Shown: in pieces, positions 17,720 to 37,675 of the stretch | Position numbering within the stretch: position 1 is the first letter of the stretch | Layout of the letters: every line of letters starts with the position of its first letter | Origin: Wolbachia endosymbiont of Oedothorax gibbosus | GTDB taxonomy: Bacteria > Pseudomonadota > Alphaproteobacteria > Rickettsiales > Anaplasmataceae | Assembly: GCF_936270435.1 (NCBI RefSeq) | Contig: NZ_OW370567.1 | Coordinates: 496,001-560,000 of the forward strand | Direction: 5' to 3' | Length of the DNA: 64,000 bases | Notes under the pieces: generated by a model | Seen by the model: only the letters and a program-made list of their open reading frames with translations | What the model was told of the DNA's origin: nothing | Databases searched by the model: none | Made by a program: the position numbers and the translations under genes

Positions 17720-19795
17720 ATGGAAATTGGGATATCTAAATACAGAAATATAGGAATAATGGCTCACATAGATGCTGGTAAGACTACCACAACAGAGCGT
17801 ATTTTATTTTATACTGGTAAGCAAAATAGAATTGGTGAAGTACACGATGGGGCAGCTTCTATGGATTGGATGGAGCAGGAAAAAGAGCGTGGTATTACAA
17901 TCACATCTGCTGCAACAACATGTTTTTGGAATGATCATAGGGTCAATATAATAGACACTCCAGGTCACGTTGATTTCACTATTGAAGTTGAGAGATCTTT
18001 AAGGGTTTTGGATGGTGCAGTTGCTGTATTTGATGGAGTTGCTGGAGTTGAGCCTCAATCTGAGACAGTTTGGCATCAAGCTGATAAATATAGTGTTCCT
18101 CGTATCTGCTTTGTTAATAAGATGGATAGAATAGGGGCAAATTTTTATCGATGTGTTGATATGATAAAGACGAAGCTTGGTGCAGCACCTCTAGTCATTC
18201 AGTTGCCAATAGGAAGTGAGAAAGATTTCAAAGGTATAATTGACCTTATTTCTATGAAAGCCATTATATGGCAAGAAGAAACGTTGGGTGCTAAATTTTC
18301 TTATGAAGATATTCCTTCTGATTTGCTTGACAAGGCTCAAGAATATCGAAATCTTTTATTAGATGCTGCAGCTGAGATGGATGATGAAGCGATAAATACT
18401 TACTTTGAGTCTAATGATCTACCAGTGGATTTACTGAAAAAATGCGTGAGAAATGGGACCATTAAAGGAAAATTTGTTCCTGTATTATGTGGATCAGCTT
18501 TTAAAAATAAAGGCGTACAACCACTTTTAGATGGTGTGGTTGACTTTTTACCTTCTCCTATTGATGTTGATGTAATTATTGGAACTGATCCTAAAGATTC
18601 AGAAAAGAAAATTGAGATTAAACCTTCAGAAAAAGAGAAATTCGTTGCTCTTGCGTTTAAAGTGATGACGGATAAGTTTGTAGGTAGCTTGACGTTTATT
18701 CGTATTTATTCCGGTAAGTTAAAATCTAAATCTGCTGTATTAAATGCAGGAAAAAATGAGACTGAAGGAATTGGCAGAATGCTGCTTATGCATGCAAATA
18801 ACAGAGAAGATATAAACGAAGCTAAAGTTGGCGATATAGTTGCCTTAGTTGGATTAAAGAGAACAATTACTGGTGACACTTTATGTTCACCTGATTTTCC
18901 TATATTATTAGAGCGTATGGAATTTCCTGAGCCTGTTATTGAAATTGCTGTGGAACCTAAAACTACTTCAGATCAGGAAAAATTAGGTATTGCTTTAAAT
19001 AGATTGGTTGCAGAAGATCCTTCTTTAAGAATGTCAGTAAATGCAGAGAGTGGACAGACTATATTGAAAGGCATGGGTGAGCTGCATCTTGAGATTATTG
19101 TTGATAGAATGAAGCGCGAGTTTAACGTTGAGGCTAACGTTGGTGCTCCTCAGGTTGCATATCGTGAAACTATCACTAAATCTGTTGAAATTGATTACAC
19201 TCATAAAAAACAATCAGGTGGTGCTGGTCAGTTTGCTAAGGTTAAAATAAAATTTGAACCTCTTGAGCCTGGTTCTGGGTTTCAATTTGAAAGTAAAATT
19301 GTAGGTGGTGCTATTCCAAAAGAGTATATTCCTGGGGTAGAAAATGGCTTGGAGTTGATAAAAGAAGGTGGTATCATTTCTGGCTTCCCATTGATTGATT
19401 TTAAGGCTACTCTTCTTGATGGTGCTTTTCATGAGGTTGATTCTAGTCCTTTAGCTTTTGAACTTGCTGCTAAGGGTGCTTTTAAGGAAATGGCGAATAA
19501 AGCTGGTCCAAAAATGTTAGAACCTATAATGAAAGTTGAAATCATTACTCCTGAAGAATATATGGGTGATGTTATGGGTGATATAAATAGTAGAAGAGGA
19601 AATGTTGCTGATATGCTGGATTTAGGTAATAATAGCAAAATAATTACTGCTTCGGTGCCTCTTGCAAATATGTTTGGTTATATCAACGTTTTGCGTTCTA
19701 TGTCTCAGGGAAGAGCTCAGTATAGTATGCATTTTTCTTGTTATGAACAAGTACCACAATATGTGGTTGATGAGTTAAAGTTAAAGTATAATTAA
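17720..19795 (+). CDS. fusA: Elongation factor G
   Basis: EF-G is the GTPase that drives ribosomal translocation and, with RRF, ribosome recycling. The 691-residue length is normal. The G domain shows AHIDAGKTT (P loop), [11 protein letters not shown] (switch I), DTPGHVDF (G3) and NKMD (G4). Domain IV carries the loop region [14 protein letters not shown], and the C-terminus has EPIMKVEI and [12 protein letters not shown]. Codon use favours T-ending codons, in contrast with the following tuf gene. Confidence 0.98.
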   Translation: MEIGISKYRNIGIMAHIDAGKTTTTERILFYTGKQNRIGEVHDGAASMDWMEQEKERGITITSAATTCFWNDHRVNIIDTPGHVDFTIEVERSLRVLDGAVAVFDGVAGVEPQSETVWHQADKYSVPRICFVNKMDRIGANFYRCVDMIKTKLGAAPLVIQLPIGSEKDFKGIIDLISMKAIIWQEETLGAKFSYEDIPSDLLDKAQEYRNLLLDAAAEMDDEAINTYFESNDLPVDLLKKCVRNGTIKGKFVPVLCGSAFKNKGVQPLLDGVVDFLPSPIDVDVIIGTDPKDSEKKIEIKPSEKEKFVALAFKVMTDKFVGSLTFIRIYSGKLKSKSAVLNAGKNETEGIGRMLLMHANNREDINEAKVGDIVALVGLKRTITGDTLCSPDFPILLERMEFPEPVIEIAVEPKTTSDQEKLGIALNRLVAEDPSLRMSVNAESGQTILKGMGELHLEIIVDRMKREFNVEANVGAPQVAYRETITKSVEIDYTHKKQSGGAGQFAKVKIKFEPLEPGSGFQFESKIVGGAIPKEYIPGVENGLELIKEGGIISGFPLIDFKATLLDGAFHEVDSSPLAFELAAKGAFKEMANKAGPKMLEPIMKVEIITPEEYMGDVMGDINSRRGNVADMLDLGNNSKIITASVPLANMFGYINVLRSMSQGRAQYSMHFSCYEQVPQYVVDELKLKYN

Positions 19796-19806
19796 GGGTA
19801 ATAATT

Positions 19807-20979
19807 ATGACAGCAGTAGTAGAAGCATTTGGAAAGCCGCATGTAAATGTGGGAACAATAGGACATGTGGATCATGGGAAGACAACGTTAACAGCGGCGA
19901 TAACGAAGCATTATGGGAATTTTGTAGCGTATGATCAGATAGATAAGGCACCAGAAGAAAGGAAGAGGGGGATAACGATAGCAACAGCGCATGTTGAGTA
20001 TCAGACGGAAAAAAGGCATTATGCACACGTTGATTGTCCTGGACACGCTGACTATGTAAAGAACATGATAGTAGGTGCAGCGCAAATGGATGCAGCGATA
20101 TTGGTAGTGTCAGGGGTTGATGGGCCAATGCCACAAACGAGAGAGCATATATTGCTGGCGAAGCAGGTGGGTGTTGGATATATCGTGGTGTATATAAATA
20201 AAGCTGATGTTGCTGATGCTGATATGATAGATTTGGTAGAAATGGAAGTGAGGGAATTGCTGAATAAATACGGATTTCCAGGGGATGAAGTGCCTGTGGT
20301 AGTGGGGTCTGCATTGAAAGCGCTGGAGGATGACAGCAGCGAATATGGAAAGAAATCAATAGATAAATTGATGGAAAAGTTAGATGAATATGTGGCGGTT
20401 CCACCAAGGCCTGTGGATTTACCATTTTTATTGCCAATCGAGGATGTATTTTCGATATCTGGGCGAGGGACAGTAGTAACAGGAAGAATAGAGAAGGGAG
20501 AGATAAAGACGGGAGAAGAGATAGAGATAATAGGTCTGAAGGGGACGCAAAAGACGATATGCACAGGTGTAGAAATGTTTAAGAAGTTGCTGGATAAGGG
20601 AAGTGCAGGACTCAATGTAGGAATATTGTTAAGAGGGACAAAAAGAGAAGAAGTGGAGAGAGGGCAAGTATTAGCAAAACCGGGGACGATAACGCCGCAT
20701 AGAAAGTTTAAGGCGGAGGTTTATATATTAAAGAAAGAGGAAGGAGGAAGGCATACACCATTTTTTGCGAATTACCAACCACAGTTTTATTTAAGGACAA
20801 CGGATGTAACTGGGAGCATAAAATTGCTAGATGGGAAGGAGATGGTAATGCCAGGAGATAATGTGAGTGTAGAAGTAGAATTGCAAGTACCGATAGCAAT
20901 GGATAAGGGATTGCGTTTTGCGATAAGAGAAGGCGGTAGAACTGTTGGTTCTGGTGTTGTTTCTGAAATTTTGGAGTGA
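19807..20979 (+). CDS. tuf: Elongation factor Tu
   Basis: EF-Tu carries aminoacyl-tRNA to the ribosome. The 390-residue protein has [39 protein letters not shown] and NKAD in the G domain, and [13 protein letters not shown] at the start of domain 2. Most of the gene uses A/G-ending codons (GGA, GGG, ACG, GCG, AGG, ATA), unlike fusA and rpsG. The last 50 bases or so revert to T-ending codons (from about 20930). Wolbachia and relatives can carry two tuf genes, so gene conversion or selection is possible. It lies 11 bases after fusA. Confidence 0.98.
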   Translation: MTAVVEAFGKPHVNVGTIGHVDHGKTTLTAAITKHYGNFVAYDQIDKAPEERKRGITIATAHVEYQTEKRHYAHVDCPGHADYVKNMIVGAAQMDAAILVVSGVDGPMPQTREHILLAKQVGVGYIVVYINKADVADADMIDLVEMEVRELLNKYGFPGDEVPVVVGSALKALEDDSSEYGKKSIDKLMEKLDEYVAVPPRPVDLPFLLPIEDVFSISGRGTVVTGRIEKGEIKTGEEIEIIGLKGTQKTICTGVEMFKKLLDKGSAGLNVGILLRGTKREEVERGQVLAKPGTITPHRKFKAEVYILKKEEGGRHTPFFANYQPQFYLRTTDVTGSIKLLDGKEMVMPGDNVSVEVELQVPIAMDKGLRFAIREGGRTVGSGVVSEILE

Positions 20980-20992
20980 GAGTTTGAGTTAT

Positions 20993-21065
20993 AGGAGTGT
21001 AGCTCAATTGGTAGAGCGCTGGTCTCCAAAACCAGAGGTTGTAGGTTCAATTCCTATCGCTCCTG
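20993..21065 (+). tRNA. trnW: tRNA-Trp (anticodon CCA)
   Basis: The acceptor stem AGGAGTG pairs with CGCTCCT, followed by discriminator G. D arm, T arm (GGTTCAATTCC) and a five-pair anticodon stem CTGGT/ACCAG are all present. The loop CTCCAAA gives anticodon CCA. CCA is not encoded. The tuf-trnW-secE order is widely conserved. Confidence 0.96.
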
Positions 21066-21084
21066 CATTAATGTTGTGGTGAAA

Positions 21085-21285
21085 ATGTTAAAAAGTTTGT
21101 GTGTTTTTTTCTGTGATATAAAGCAAGAAATACGAAGAATTGCTTGGGTAAAGAAACAGGAGGTGTTGTCATCTCTATTTGTTGTAATGATTGTTATATT
21201 ATGCTTTTCGATTTTCTTCTGTTTTGTGGATTTTATGTCTCTTTACGTAATTAAGGCTTTATTTGGAATTATTTATGGAATGTGA
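21085..21285 (+). CDS. secE: Preprotein translocase subunit SecE
   Basis: SecE is the small clamp subunit of the SecYEG channel. The 66-residue protein has the short form: an amphipathic region DIKQEIRRIAWVKKQEV (the conserved E-x-x-x-I-x-W-P/V-K) and one transmembrane helix (about residues 32-52). ATG 21085 is preferred over GTG 21076 because the conserved part begins just after it. The 3' end overlaps the start of nusG by 11 bases. Confidence 0.92.
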   Translation: MLKSLCVFFCDIKQEIRRIAWVKKQEVLSSLFVVMIVILCFSIFFCFVDFMSLYVIKALFGIIYGM

Positions 21286-22111
21286 ATATAAATGGTATAT
21301 CATTAAAGTTGATTATGGATATGAGCAAAATATACGCGAATTGGTAAGTAATGCCGTTTATTTTAAGGAAGTGTTTATTCCTTATCAAACGGTATGTAAT
21401 TTAAAATCTGATATAAAAGAGTTATGTGAAGTGTATGTATATATGCATCTATGTGATGAAAGCAAAAATATTTTGAATCAAACGCCTGGATTTTGCAGTG
21501 GCGAATCTGGTAATTTTGAGATGATTTTAGATGATGAGATAAGTTTAAAGTGTAAAGAATTTAATAGATATAAATGGTATATCTTGAGAGTTGCTTCCAA
21601 TTGTGAAGAGAAAGTGCGCCAACATATATTGGAAAATTCTATGAGATTGGGTTTTAATGGTTACTTTAAGGAAGTTTTTATTCCATATGAAGAGCTAAGT
21701 GAAGTAGAGTTGAAATCTAAGAAAATTGCTACACGAAGGAAATGCTTTCCTGGTTATGTCTTTTTATACGTGAATTTATGCGATGAAGTATTGAATTTTA
21801 TCAATAATATACCAAAATCTCTTAAGGTTTATGGGTTTTTGAAAAATGGTAATATTCCAAAGGTGATTTTGGACGATGAGATTCACTCAATGTGTAATGC
21901 ACTTTATAATGCTCAAGAGACAAAGAAGTTAGGTTATGGTTATGAAAAAGGTGAAAAAGTGAAAATTAATGATGGTCTTTTTCAAAATTTTACTGGTAAG
22001 GTAAATATGGTAAACGATGAGAAAAAAATTATTAATGTGGAAGTATCAATTTTAGGTAAGCCGACAATAATAGAGCTTGATCTGGCTCAAGTAGAGAAAA
22101 TAGAGGATTAA
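21275..22111 (+). CDS. nusG: Transcription antitermination factor NusG with duplicated NGN domain
   Basis: NusG binds RNA polymerase through its NGN domain and couples it to ribosome or Rho through its KOW domain. Most NusG proteins have about 180 residues; this one has 278. It contains two NGN-like copies: YKWYIIKV at residue 5 with YFKEVFIPY, and YKWYILRV near residue 99 with the same YFKEVFIPY, FPGYVFLYV and VILDDEI. One KOW domain follows (YEKGEKVKINDGLFQNFTGKV, from about 224). The first copy is shorter and lacks the FPGYVF core, so the second is probably the polymerase-binding one. ATG 21275 is chosen over TTG 21263. Confidence 0.92.
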   Translation: MECEYKWYIIKVDYGYEQNIRELVSNAVYFKEVFIPYQTVCNLKSDIKELCEVYVYMHLCDESKNILNQTPGFCSGESGNFEMILDDEISLKCKEFNRYKWYILRVASNCEEKVRQHILENSMRLGFNGYFKEVFIPYEELSEVELKSKKIATRRKCFPGYVFLYVNLCDEVLNFINNIPKSLKVYGFLKNGNIPKVILDDEIHSMCNALYNAQETKKLGYGYEKGEKVKINDGLFQNFTGKVNMVNDEKKIINVEVSILGKPTIIELDLAQVEKIED

Positions 22112-22113
22112 TT

Positions 22114-22554
22114 ATGAGTGTTATAGTTGCTAAGATTAACTTACTTATGGAAGCTGGGAAAGCAATTCCAGGACCGAAAATTGCTTCAGTACTTGGTCCA
22201 CGTGGTATACCTGTTCCTAAGTTTTGTGAAGCTTTTAATAAAGTTACTAGCACTGCTAACGCTAATTATAAAGTAGGCGATTTAGTAACAGTGCGAATTT
22301 CCATAAAGGATGATCGCTCTCATGATTTTACTGTTAGCGGTCCGCCTGTGGCTTATTTACTTAAGCAGGAGACTAAATTAAGTAAAGGTTCTGGTAATCC
22401 TGGTAAAGAATTAGTGGCTAAATTACCTATGTCTGCTATAATTAAAGTGGCAAAGTGCAAGATGGTTGATATGAAAGTGGATAATGAAGATTCAGCAGTG
22501 AAAATGGTTTTAGGTACTGCTAAATCTATGGGTATAGAAGTTGTGGAAGGTTAG
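22114..22554 (+). CDS. rplK: Ribosomal protein L11
   Basis: L11 forms the GTPase-associated centre with 23S rRNA. The 146-residue product starts MSVIVAKINLLMEAGKAIPGPKIASVLGPRG, matching the family's PAPPVGPALGQRG segment in a diverged form, and ends with the RNA-binding domain including GTAKSMGIEV. It starts two bases after the nusG stop and is followed at four bases by rplA, so the genes are co-transcribed and probably translationally coupled. Confidence 0.96.
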   Translation: MSVIVAKINLLMEAGKAIPGPKIASVLGPRGIPVPKFCEAFNKVTSTANANYKVGDLVTVRISIKDDRSHDFTVSGPPVAYLLKQETKLSKGSGNPGKELVAKLPMSAIIKVAKCKMVDMKVDNEDSAVKMVLGTAKSMGIEVVEG

Positions 22555-22558
22555 GTAA

Positions 22559-23212
22559 ATGAATACATATAATGATAATCCTAAGCAGTGTTTGAAGAAG
22601 ATTGTTGAGTCTGCTTCAGCAAAATTTAATGAATCAGTTGATATTGCAGTCAATTTAGGCGTAGATTCACGTAAATCTGAAGAGCAGGTGCGTGGTACAG
22701 TAGTTTTGCCTAAAGGTATCGGGAAGAATATTAAAGTAGCTGTTTTCGCTCAAGATAAACATTTATTAGAAGCTGAAAAAGCTGGTGCTGATATTGCAGG
22801 AGGAGAGGATTTAGTTGAAGAAATAAAAAAAGGTAGAAAATTAGATGTTGATTGGTGCATTACTACTCCTGATTTTATGGCAAAAATCACTCCTATTGCA
22901 AAAGTATTGGGTGCTAAAGGGCTGATGCCTAACCCTAAATTTGGTACTGTGACTTCTAACATTGCAGAAGCTATTAAAACCATTAAGTCTGGTCAGGTAA
23001 AATTTAGAACAGATAAAAATGGTGTTATTCATGGTAAATTAGGAAATATTAAATTTGATGTTGATGACTTGCTAGAAAATTTAAAAGCCTTTCTTAAAGT
23101 AATTAAAGATAATAAACCTATTTCTGCGAAAGGAATTTACTTTAAGGGTGTTTTTTTAAATTCAACTATGGGTAAAGCTTATAAATTAAGCAAAGTAGAA
23201 GATATAATTTAG
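22559..23212 (+). CDS. rplA: Ribosomal protein L1
   Basis: L1 makes the mobile L1 stalk that ejects deacylated tRNA and, in many bacteria, represses its own operon. The 217-residue protein has [41 protein letters not shown] and a C-terminal [16 protein letters not shown]. No L1-binding leader mimic was looked for in detail, and none is obvious in the two-base nusG-rplK gap. Confidence 0.97.
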   Translation: MNTYNDNPKQCLKKIVESASAKFNESVDIAVNLGVDSRKSEEQVRGTVVLPKGIGKNIKVAVFAQDKHLLEAEKAGADIAGGEDLVEEIKKGRKLDVDWCITTPDFMAKITPIAKVLGAKGLMPNPKFGTVTSNIAEAIKTIKSGQVKFRTDKNGVIHGKLGNIKFDVDDLLENLKAFLKVIKDNKPISAKGIYFKGVFLNSTMGKAYKLSKVEDII

Positions 23213-23224
23213 GGGAGTAATGCC

Positions 23225-24171
<947 letters not shown>

Positions 24172-24211
24172 TATTTTATGTATTAATTTTGTATTGATAT
24201 AGCTCTTTTAA

Positions 24212-32743
<8,532 letters not shown>

Positions 32744-32749
32744 GTACAG

Positions 32750-33712
32750 CTAATGTTTCTCTTGACCAAAAAAGCCAATAATATTTTCTTTCACTTTTGT
32801 GCTGTCTGTCATGTTATTTACTCTCACGCGAAATTCAGATGAGCCTTGAAGCCCGCAACTGTACCAACCTATGTGTTTGCGGGCCATCTTTATTCCCGTG
32901 TCATTTCCATAGTACTCAAGAATATTGTCGTAATGCTCGAGTATTATGTTTAATCTCTCTGAAGCTGTTGGCTCAGAAGTTTCGCTTCCATTCAGAAAAT
33001 TCATTGCTTGATTAATCAGCCAAGGTTTACCGCAGGCACCACGACCTATCATCACTCCGTCTGCTCCGGATTCTTTAAGAGCACTTTGAATATCACTCAA
33101 ATTTTTAATGTCGCCATTTACTATAACTGGAATTTTCACTTGCTCTTTAACATTTCTAACGAATTTCCAATCTGCTTGACCATTATAAAGCTGCGCTCTT
33201 GTTCTTCCATGCACAGTAATCATTTTTGCTCCTAAATCCTCGGCAATTTTTGCTAAACGCGGAGCATTGCGATTTTCATCGTTCCATCCAGTGCGCATTT
33301 TCACCGTCACCGGCACATTCACTGCCTTGACTACAGCTTCAATTATTTCAGCGGCTTTTTTCTCATCACGCATTAGCGCTGATCCTGCATAACCGTTTAC
33401 AACTTTTTTAACAGGACAACCGAAATTTATATCTATTATTTTTGCACCCATATCCTCATTTAGTTTTGCAGCTTCTGCCATTACATCCGGCTCGCATCCA
33501 GCAAGCTGCACAGCAGTTAATTCATCGACTTTTGCTTTTTGCAGACTCTGACGAGTTTGCATAATCATAGCTCTGCTTGCAATCATCTCTGAAACTAACA
33601 AACTTGCACCAAGTTTCTTCACAATACTTCTAAACGGATAATCAGTCACCCCAGACATTGGCGCTAAAATTACCGGAGAATCAATCGTCAAATTTCCTAT
33701 TTGGAGGGGCAT
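32750..33712 (-). CDS. dusB: tRNA-dihydrouridine synthase
   Basis: The FMN enzyme reduces uridines in the tRNA D loop. The 320-residue protein is a TIM barrel beginning [21 protein letters not shown], with [11 protein letters not shown] containing the catalytic cysteine, [17 protein letters not shown] and NGDI. The C-terminal FMN-binding stretch reads [14 protein letters not shown]. This pattern fits DusB. It begins 18 bases after the Ulp1-like gene's stop, so the two are likely co-transcribed. Confidence 0.93.
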   Translation of the reverse strand: MPLQIGNLTIDSPVILAPMSGVTDYPFRSIVKKLGASLLVSEMIASRAMIMQTRQSLQKAKVDELTAVQLAGCEPDVMAEAAKLNEDMGAKIIDINFGCPVKKVVNGYAGSALMRDEKKAAEIIEAVVKAVNVPVTVKMRTGWNDENRNAPRLAKIAEDLGAKMITVHGRTRAQLYNGQADWKFVRNVKEQVKIPVIVNGDIKNLSDIQSALKESGADGVMIGRGACGKPWLINQAMNFLNGSETSEPTASERLNIILEHYDNILEYYGNDTGIKMARKHIGWYSCGLQGSSEFRVRVNNMTDSTKVKENIIGFFGQEKH

Positions 33713-33730
33713 AAGGTCAATGGTAATTTT

Positions 33731-34918
33731 TCATTGATTACGTAATGAACACAAACTTGCATTCTCCCTTGAAATAGAAGACTGAGATGTTTTCGTCCTT
33801 GGCGGACGCTTACGATTTCTTAGATCTTCCTTACATTTCTCATCTTCCATAAGCGCTCTTGTAAATTCTTCTCTTTTCTCATTCAAATCAAATTTATATT
33901 CTGATAACTTTTTGTCAATTTCGTCAAATGATTTGTCTTCGTTAAGCATTTGTGTAATTTTATGAGCATTTTCTAACGCAAATATTCCACAGTTATACCC
34001 GTCACTTTGCTGCTTAGTTGGGGAAATTCTTATGTCTAATACCCATTTCTCTTTTTGCAGTTCTCTTTTAACAATATTTAGCACATTATCTGGCAATTGA
34101 TTACCAAATGAGTCACAGTAATAAGCTCTAAATTTTTTATCACCTGCATCAGGTTTAATAACCAAAGTTACCCAATGATTGTTGTTAATATGAAGAACCG
34201 AAGTAAATATCAATTTAGAATTTTGTTTGAATTCACCTCTATAATTCTGAAGAAATTCTTTTGTGAGTTCGTCCCAACCATTAGAATAGCTAGGGGCACG
34301 AAAATAGACATTATTATTACTATATTCACTTTGTGAGTACCCATATACAACTCTTGCAATATGTGTAATGTCATTATCATCTAACCAGTAAGTATAGTTT
34401 TTTCTGTTTGTCTGATGCACAAGAGTTTGTAAATTTTCATGAAACTCTTTACCACCCAAACCACTATCTACTGAAGCATCAGAATTTCTACGACTTCTAT
34501 TCTCTGGGCTTTCCGTGCCATCTGGTACAACACCGCTATCCCTATCTGGAGTTTTTGGCCTTTCTTGATTTTCTTCAGGTTGTTTTTGTAATTTTTGTGG
34601 CTTAATCTCTGCTTTCTTACTCTTTTCTTCCTTTGAAGCTCTTTTTCCATTAATATAGTTCTTCGCTAAGTAAAATAAAGGTTTAACAACCATTTCGTAT
34701 GCTGCTGTAAGAACTACTCCCATTATAATCCAAATCACAGGATGAGAAATTAGCATAGCAAGTGGAAAGGTCAATAGAGGGAATCCTATTATCAACCCCA
34801 AATAGCCAACAGCAAATGTGGCTGCTAGGCATACACAAGTAGCGTAGATAACGAATTTCCCACCAGCAAAGTAAGTGCTCTCTTTAAATTGATTATATTT
34901 TTCTGTGATGCCCAACAT
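33731..34918 (-). CDS. Membrane-anchored Ulp1-like (C48) cysteine protease
   Basis: The 395-residue protein has an N-terminal hydrophobic region with two or three membrane segments (residues 21-87), then a charged Pro/Lys/Glu-rich linker (95-165). A clan CE cysteine protease domain follows (about 175-330). The visible catalytic set is His248 in NNNHWVTL, Asp269 in YCDSFGN, Gln303/304 and Cys310 in KQQSDGYNCG. Enzymes of this clan in bacteria that live inside eukaryotic cells commonly cleave ubiquitin, SUMO or NEDD8 from host proteins; the CidB protein of Wolbachia has such a domain. There is no CidA-like gene beside it. A host-directed role is inference; the fold and triad are seen. AGGATG precedes the ATG. 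Confidence 0.87.
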   Translation of the reverse strand: MLGITEKYNQFKESTYFAGGKFVIYATCVCLAATFAVGYLGLIIGFPLLTFPLAMLISHPVIWIIMGVVLTAAYEMVVKPLFYLAKNYINGKRASKEEKSKKAEIKPQKLQKQPEENQERPKTPDRDSGVVPDGTESPENRSRRNSDASVDSGLGGKEFHENLQTLVHQTNRKNYTYWLDDNDITHIARVVYGYSQSEYSNNNVYFRAPSYSNGWDELTKEFLQNYRGEFKQNSKLIFTSVLHINNNHWVTLVIKPDAGDKKFRAYYCDSFGNQLPDNVLNIVKRELQKEKWVLDIRISPTKQQSDGYNCGIFALENAHKITQMLNEDKSFDEIDKKLSEYKFDLNEKREEFTRALMEDEKCKEDLRNRKRPPRTKTSQSSISRENASLCSLRNQ

Positions 34919-35061
34919 ACTACATCCTATGAACGCTAAGTTAATTAAATTTTAACAAATTCTAACAAAAAAACCAACCATAATAATTTTAGTAGTATGA
35001 GAAAATATTGAGTATTCAGAGCTTTTGGAGTACAGTAATAATGTTAGTAATAGCACAATAT

Positions 35062-36339
35062 ATGCATGATATAGAATATATACGCAAAAACCCTGAAGGA
35101 TTTGAAAAGGCAATGAGAAGCAGGGGGATAAGAGAGTTTACTGCAAAAGAGGTATTAGAAATTGATCACGAGAAAAGGTCATTAACCACTAAATTGCAAG
35201 ATTTAAATAGGCAGCGCAATGAAATCACAGAGGAAATAAAGAAGCTTAAAATGAGCAAGAGCCCCTGTGAAGAGCAAATAAAATCATCAAAAAACATCAC
35301 GAATGAGGTAGAGGCAATCAGCTTAAAAGAGCAAGCAGAAAAGGATAAGTTAGTGAATGTTTTATCTAACTTGCCGAATATCCCTGCGCAGGATGTGCCA
35401 ATAGGCGCAGATGAGAACTCTAATTTAGAGGTGAGAAAATATGGAGAAAAAAGACAATTTGATTTTGTACCAGAATCTCATTATGAACTCGGAGAAAAGT
35501 TAGGTTTAATGGACTTCGAACAAGCGGCGAGAATTTCCGGATCAAGATTTGCGATATTAAAAGGACAGTTAGCTAAGCTTGGACGAGCGCTAATAAATTG
35601 TATGCTTGAAATGCATGTTAATGAATTTGGCTATACTGAGGTGTACCACCCGGCTTTGGTGAAAAACGAGGCTATGTATAATGTTGGTCAGCTACCGAAA
35701 TTTTCTGACGATTCGTATTTAACTACCGACGAATTGAGGTTGATTCCCACAAGTGAAGTGTTTTTAACAAATTTGGTTGCTGATAAAATAATAGAGGAAA
35801 AAGAACTGCCTATTCGCTTTACTGCGTATTCAGAGTGTTTTCGTAAAGAAGCAGGCAGCGCAGGGCGAGACACGAGAGGCATGATAAGGCAACACCAATT
35901 TGGTAAAGTGGAATTGGTGAGTATTACAACTGAAGACCAATCAAACGATGAACTTGAGCGCATGACGAGTATTGTTGAAGAGATATTAAAAAAACTAGAA
36001 TTACCGTATAGAGTAATGCTACTCTGTAGTGGTGATATGGGTTTTGCTGCACAAAGAACTTATGACATAGAGGTATGGTTACCTGAGCAAAAGAAATATA
36101 GAGAAATATCAAGTTGCTCAAATTGTGGTGCATTTCAAGCAAGAAGGATGAACGCTAAATACTCTTCAGAAACTGATAAAAAGATGAAAAAATATATTCA
36201 CACTTTAAACGGCTCAGCTTTAGCTATAGGAAGAACGATTATTGCCATAATGGAGAATTATCAAAATTCTGACGGGTCGATTGCAATACCAAACGTGTTG
36301 CAAAAATACATGAGTAATGATACTGTTATAAGCAAATAA
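35062..36339 (+). CDS. serS: Seryl-tRNA synthetase
   Basis: A class II synthetase charging tRNA-Ser. From ATG 35062 the product has 425 residues, beginning [14 protein letters not shown]. An antiparallel coiled-coil arm (about 27-105) contacts the long variable arm of tRNA-Ser. Motif 2 is [27 protein letters not shown], and motif 3 includes [20 protein letters not shown]. In-frame ATG 35041 has a better ribosome-binding sequence (TTGGAG) and would add seven residues. Confidence 0.96.
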   Translation: MHDIEYIRKNPEGFEKAMRSRGIREFTAKEVLEIDHEKRSLTTKLQDLNRQRNEITEEIKKLKMSKSPCEEQIKSSKNITNEVEAISLKEQAEKDKLVNVLSNLPNIPAQDVPIGADENSNLEVRKYGEKRQFDFVPESHYELGEKLGLMDFEQAARISGSRFAILKGQLAKLGRALINCMLEMHVNEFGYTEVYHPALVKNEAMYNVGQLPKFSDDSYLTTDELRLIPTSEVFLTNLVADKIIEEKELPIRFTAYSECFRKEAGSAGRDTRGMIRQHQFGKVELVSITTEDQSNDELERMTSIVEEILKKLELPYRVMLLCSGDMGFAAQRTYDIEVWLPEQKKYREISSCSNCGAFQARRMNAKYSSETDKKMKKYIHTLNGSALAIGRTIIAIMENYQNSDGSIAIPNVLQKYMSNDTVISK

Positions 36340-36373
36340 TAATTTTGACATATAGAAAAGCGAGGAAATAAAG

Positions 36374-37645
36374 ATGAAGGTTCTGGTTATAGGTTCTGGT
36401 GGACGTGAGCATGCCCTGCTTTGGGCTCTAAAAAAATCTCCTATCTTGACTGAGTTATATGTAACTCCTGGTCGCTCGGCCATGGAAAATTTGGGAGTTC
36501 TTGTGGATGTAAATATTCAAAATTCAGTGGATGTTACACAATTTTGCAAGAGAGAAAATATAGAGTTAGTTGTTATTGGTCCTGAACAACCAATAATTGA
36601 TGGGCTTGCTGATGATTTAGTTGCAGAGGGAATAAATGTTTTTGCTCCAAGTCAAGCAACTGCAAAACTTGAGGGATCAAAGTCTTTCACCAAAGGACTA
36701 TGTAAACGATATGGTATACCAACTGCCAAGTACGAGTGTTTTGTTGATGAAGGGTTAGCTAAAGATTTTGTACGTAGCAATAAAATAAAGTTTCCACTTG
36801 TAGTGAAAGCAAATGGAATTGCAGCAGGAAAAGGGGTGGTTATATGTAATACAGAAAGCGAAGCTTTTTCAGCAATAAATTCAATGCTAGTGGAGAAAAA
36901 ATTTGGTGAATCAGGTGAAGAAATAATCATAGAAGAGTTTTTAGTTGGAGAAGAAGTAAGTTTTTTTGCTCTTATTGATGGGTTGAAAGTAGTAACTCTT
37001 GGGTGTGCAAAAGATTATAAGAGAGTTGATGAAAGTAATGAAAGCCAAAATACTGGAGGTATGGGGTCGTACTCATCACCTTCAATTATAAGTAAGGACA
37101 TGGAGCAAAAAATTATCCAAAAAATAATATACCCTACAATTCAAGCATTGGTTAACATGGGTACGCCTTATAAAGGAGTACTCTTTGCTGGTTTAATGAT
37201 TTGCAAAGATGGCCCAAAACTTCTCGAGTATAACGTTAGATTCGGTGATCCAGAAACGCAATCTATATTACCTAGATTTGATTCAAATTGCGATTTGTTA
37301 AAATTGATGTTGTCAATTGCAAAAGGAAAGTTAAATGTCAAAATGGTGGAACTTAACAACAAATCTACAGTTTGTGTAGTTGTTGCAAGTAAAGGTTATC
37401 CAAATGATTACCAAAAGGGAGAAGTAATTAAGGGGTTAGATAAAATTGAAAACATTCCTGGTATATTGGTGTTTCATGCTGGTAGTAAATTGGATGAAAG
37501 TGGTAACTTAGTTTCTGATGGCGGAAGAGTACTAAATATAGTAGCAAAAGGGAACACTGTAGAAGAAGCTAAAAGTAAAGTGTACTCAGCATTAAATTTT
37601 TTAGAGTGGCCAGGGGGCTTCTTCAGATACGATATTGGTAGTTAA
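36374..37645 (+). CDS. purD: Phosphoribosylamine-glycine ligase
   Basis: This ATP-grasp enzyme makes GAR in the second step of purine synthesis. The 423-residue length is typical. It starts MKVLVIGSGGREHALLWAL, has the ATP-grasp lysine region KFPLVVKANGIAAGKGV, GGMGSYSSPS, and the metal-binding LLEYNVRFGDPETQ. AGCGAGGAA lies just before the start. Wolbachia retains purine synthesis, so an intact purD fits. Confidence 0.96.
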   Translation: MKVLVIGSGGREHALLWALKKSPILTELYVTPGRSAMENLGVLVDVNIQNSVDVTQFCKRENIELVVIGPEQPIIDGLADDLVAEGINVFAPSQATAKLEGSKSFTKGLCKRYGIPTAKYECFVDEGLAKDFVRSNKIKFPLVVKANGIAAGKGVVICNTESEAFSAINSMLVEKKFGESGEEIIIEEFLVGEEVSFFALIDGLKVVTLGCAKDYKRVDESNESQNTGGMGSYSSPSIISKDMEQKIIQKIIYPTIQALVNMGTPYKGVLFAGLMICKDGPKLLEYNVRFGDPETQSILPRFDSNCDLLKLMLSIAKGKLNVKMVELNNKSTVCVVVASKGYPNDYQKGEVIKGLDKIENIPGILVFHAGSKLDESGNLVSDGGRVLNIVAKGNTVEEAKSKVYSALNFLEWPGGFFRYDIGS

Positions 37646-37675
37646 TGTTAGCTGTCGGTTAGCAGGTGGCTCATA

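Noticed and set aside
19805..20437. Long minus-strand open frame opposite tuf
   Set aside because: It is antisense to a certain EF-Tu gene, with low-complexity Leu/Pro/Ser composition. It arises from the A/G-ending codon bias of tuf.
33731..34918. CidB-like cytoplasmic incompatibility factor
   Set aside because: It has a Ulp1-like domain, but it is much shorter than CidB, has membrane segments, and no cidA partner is next to it.
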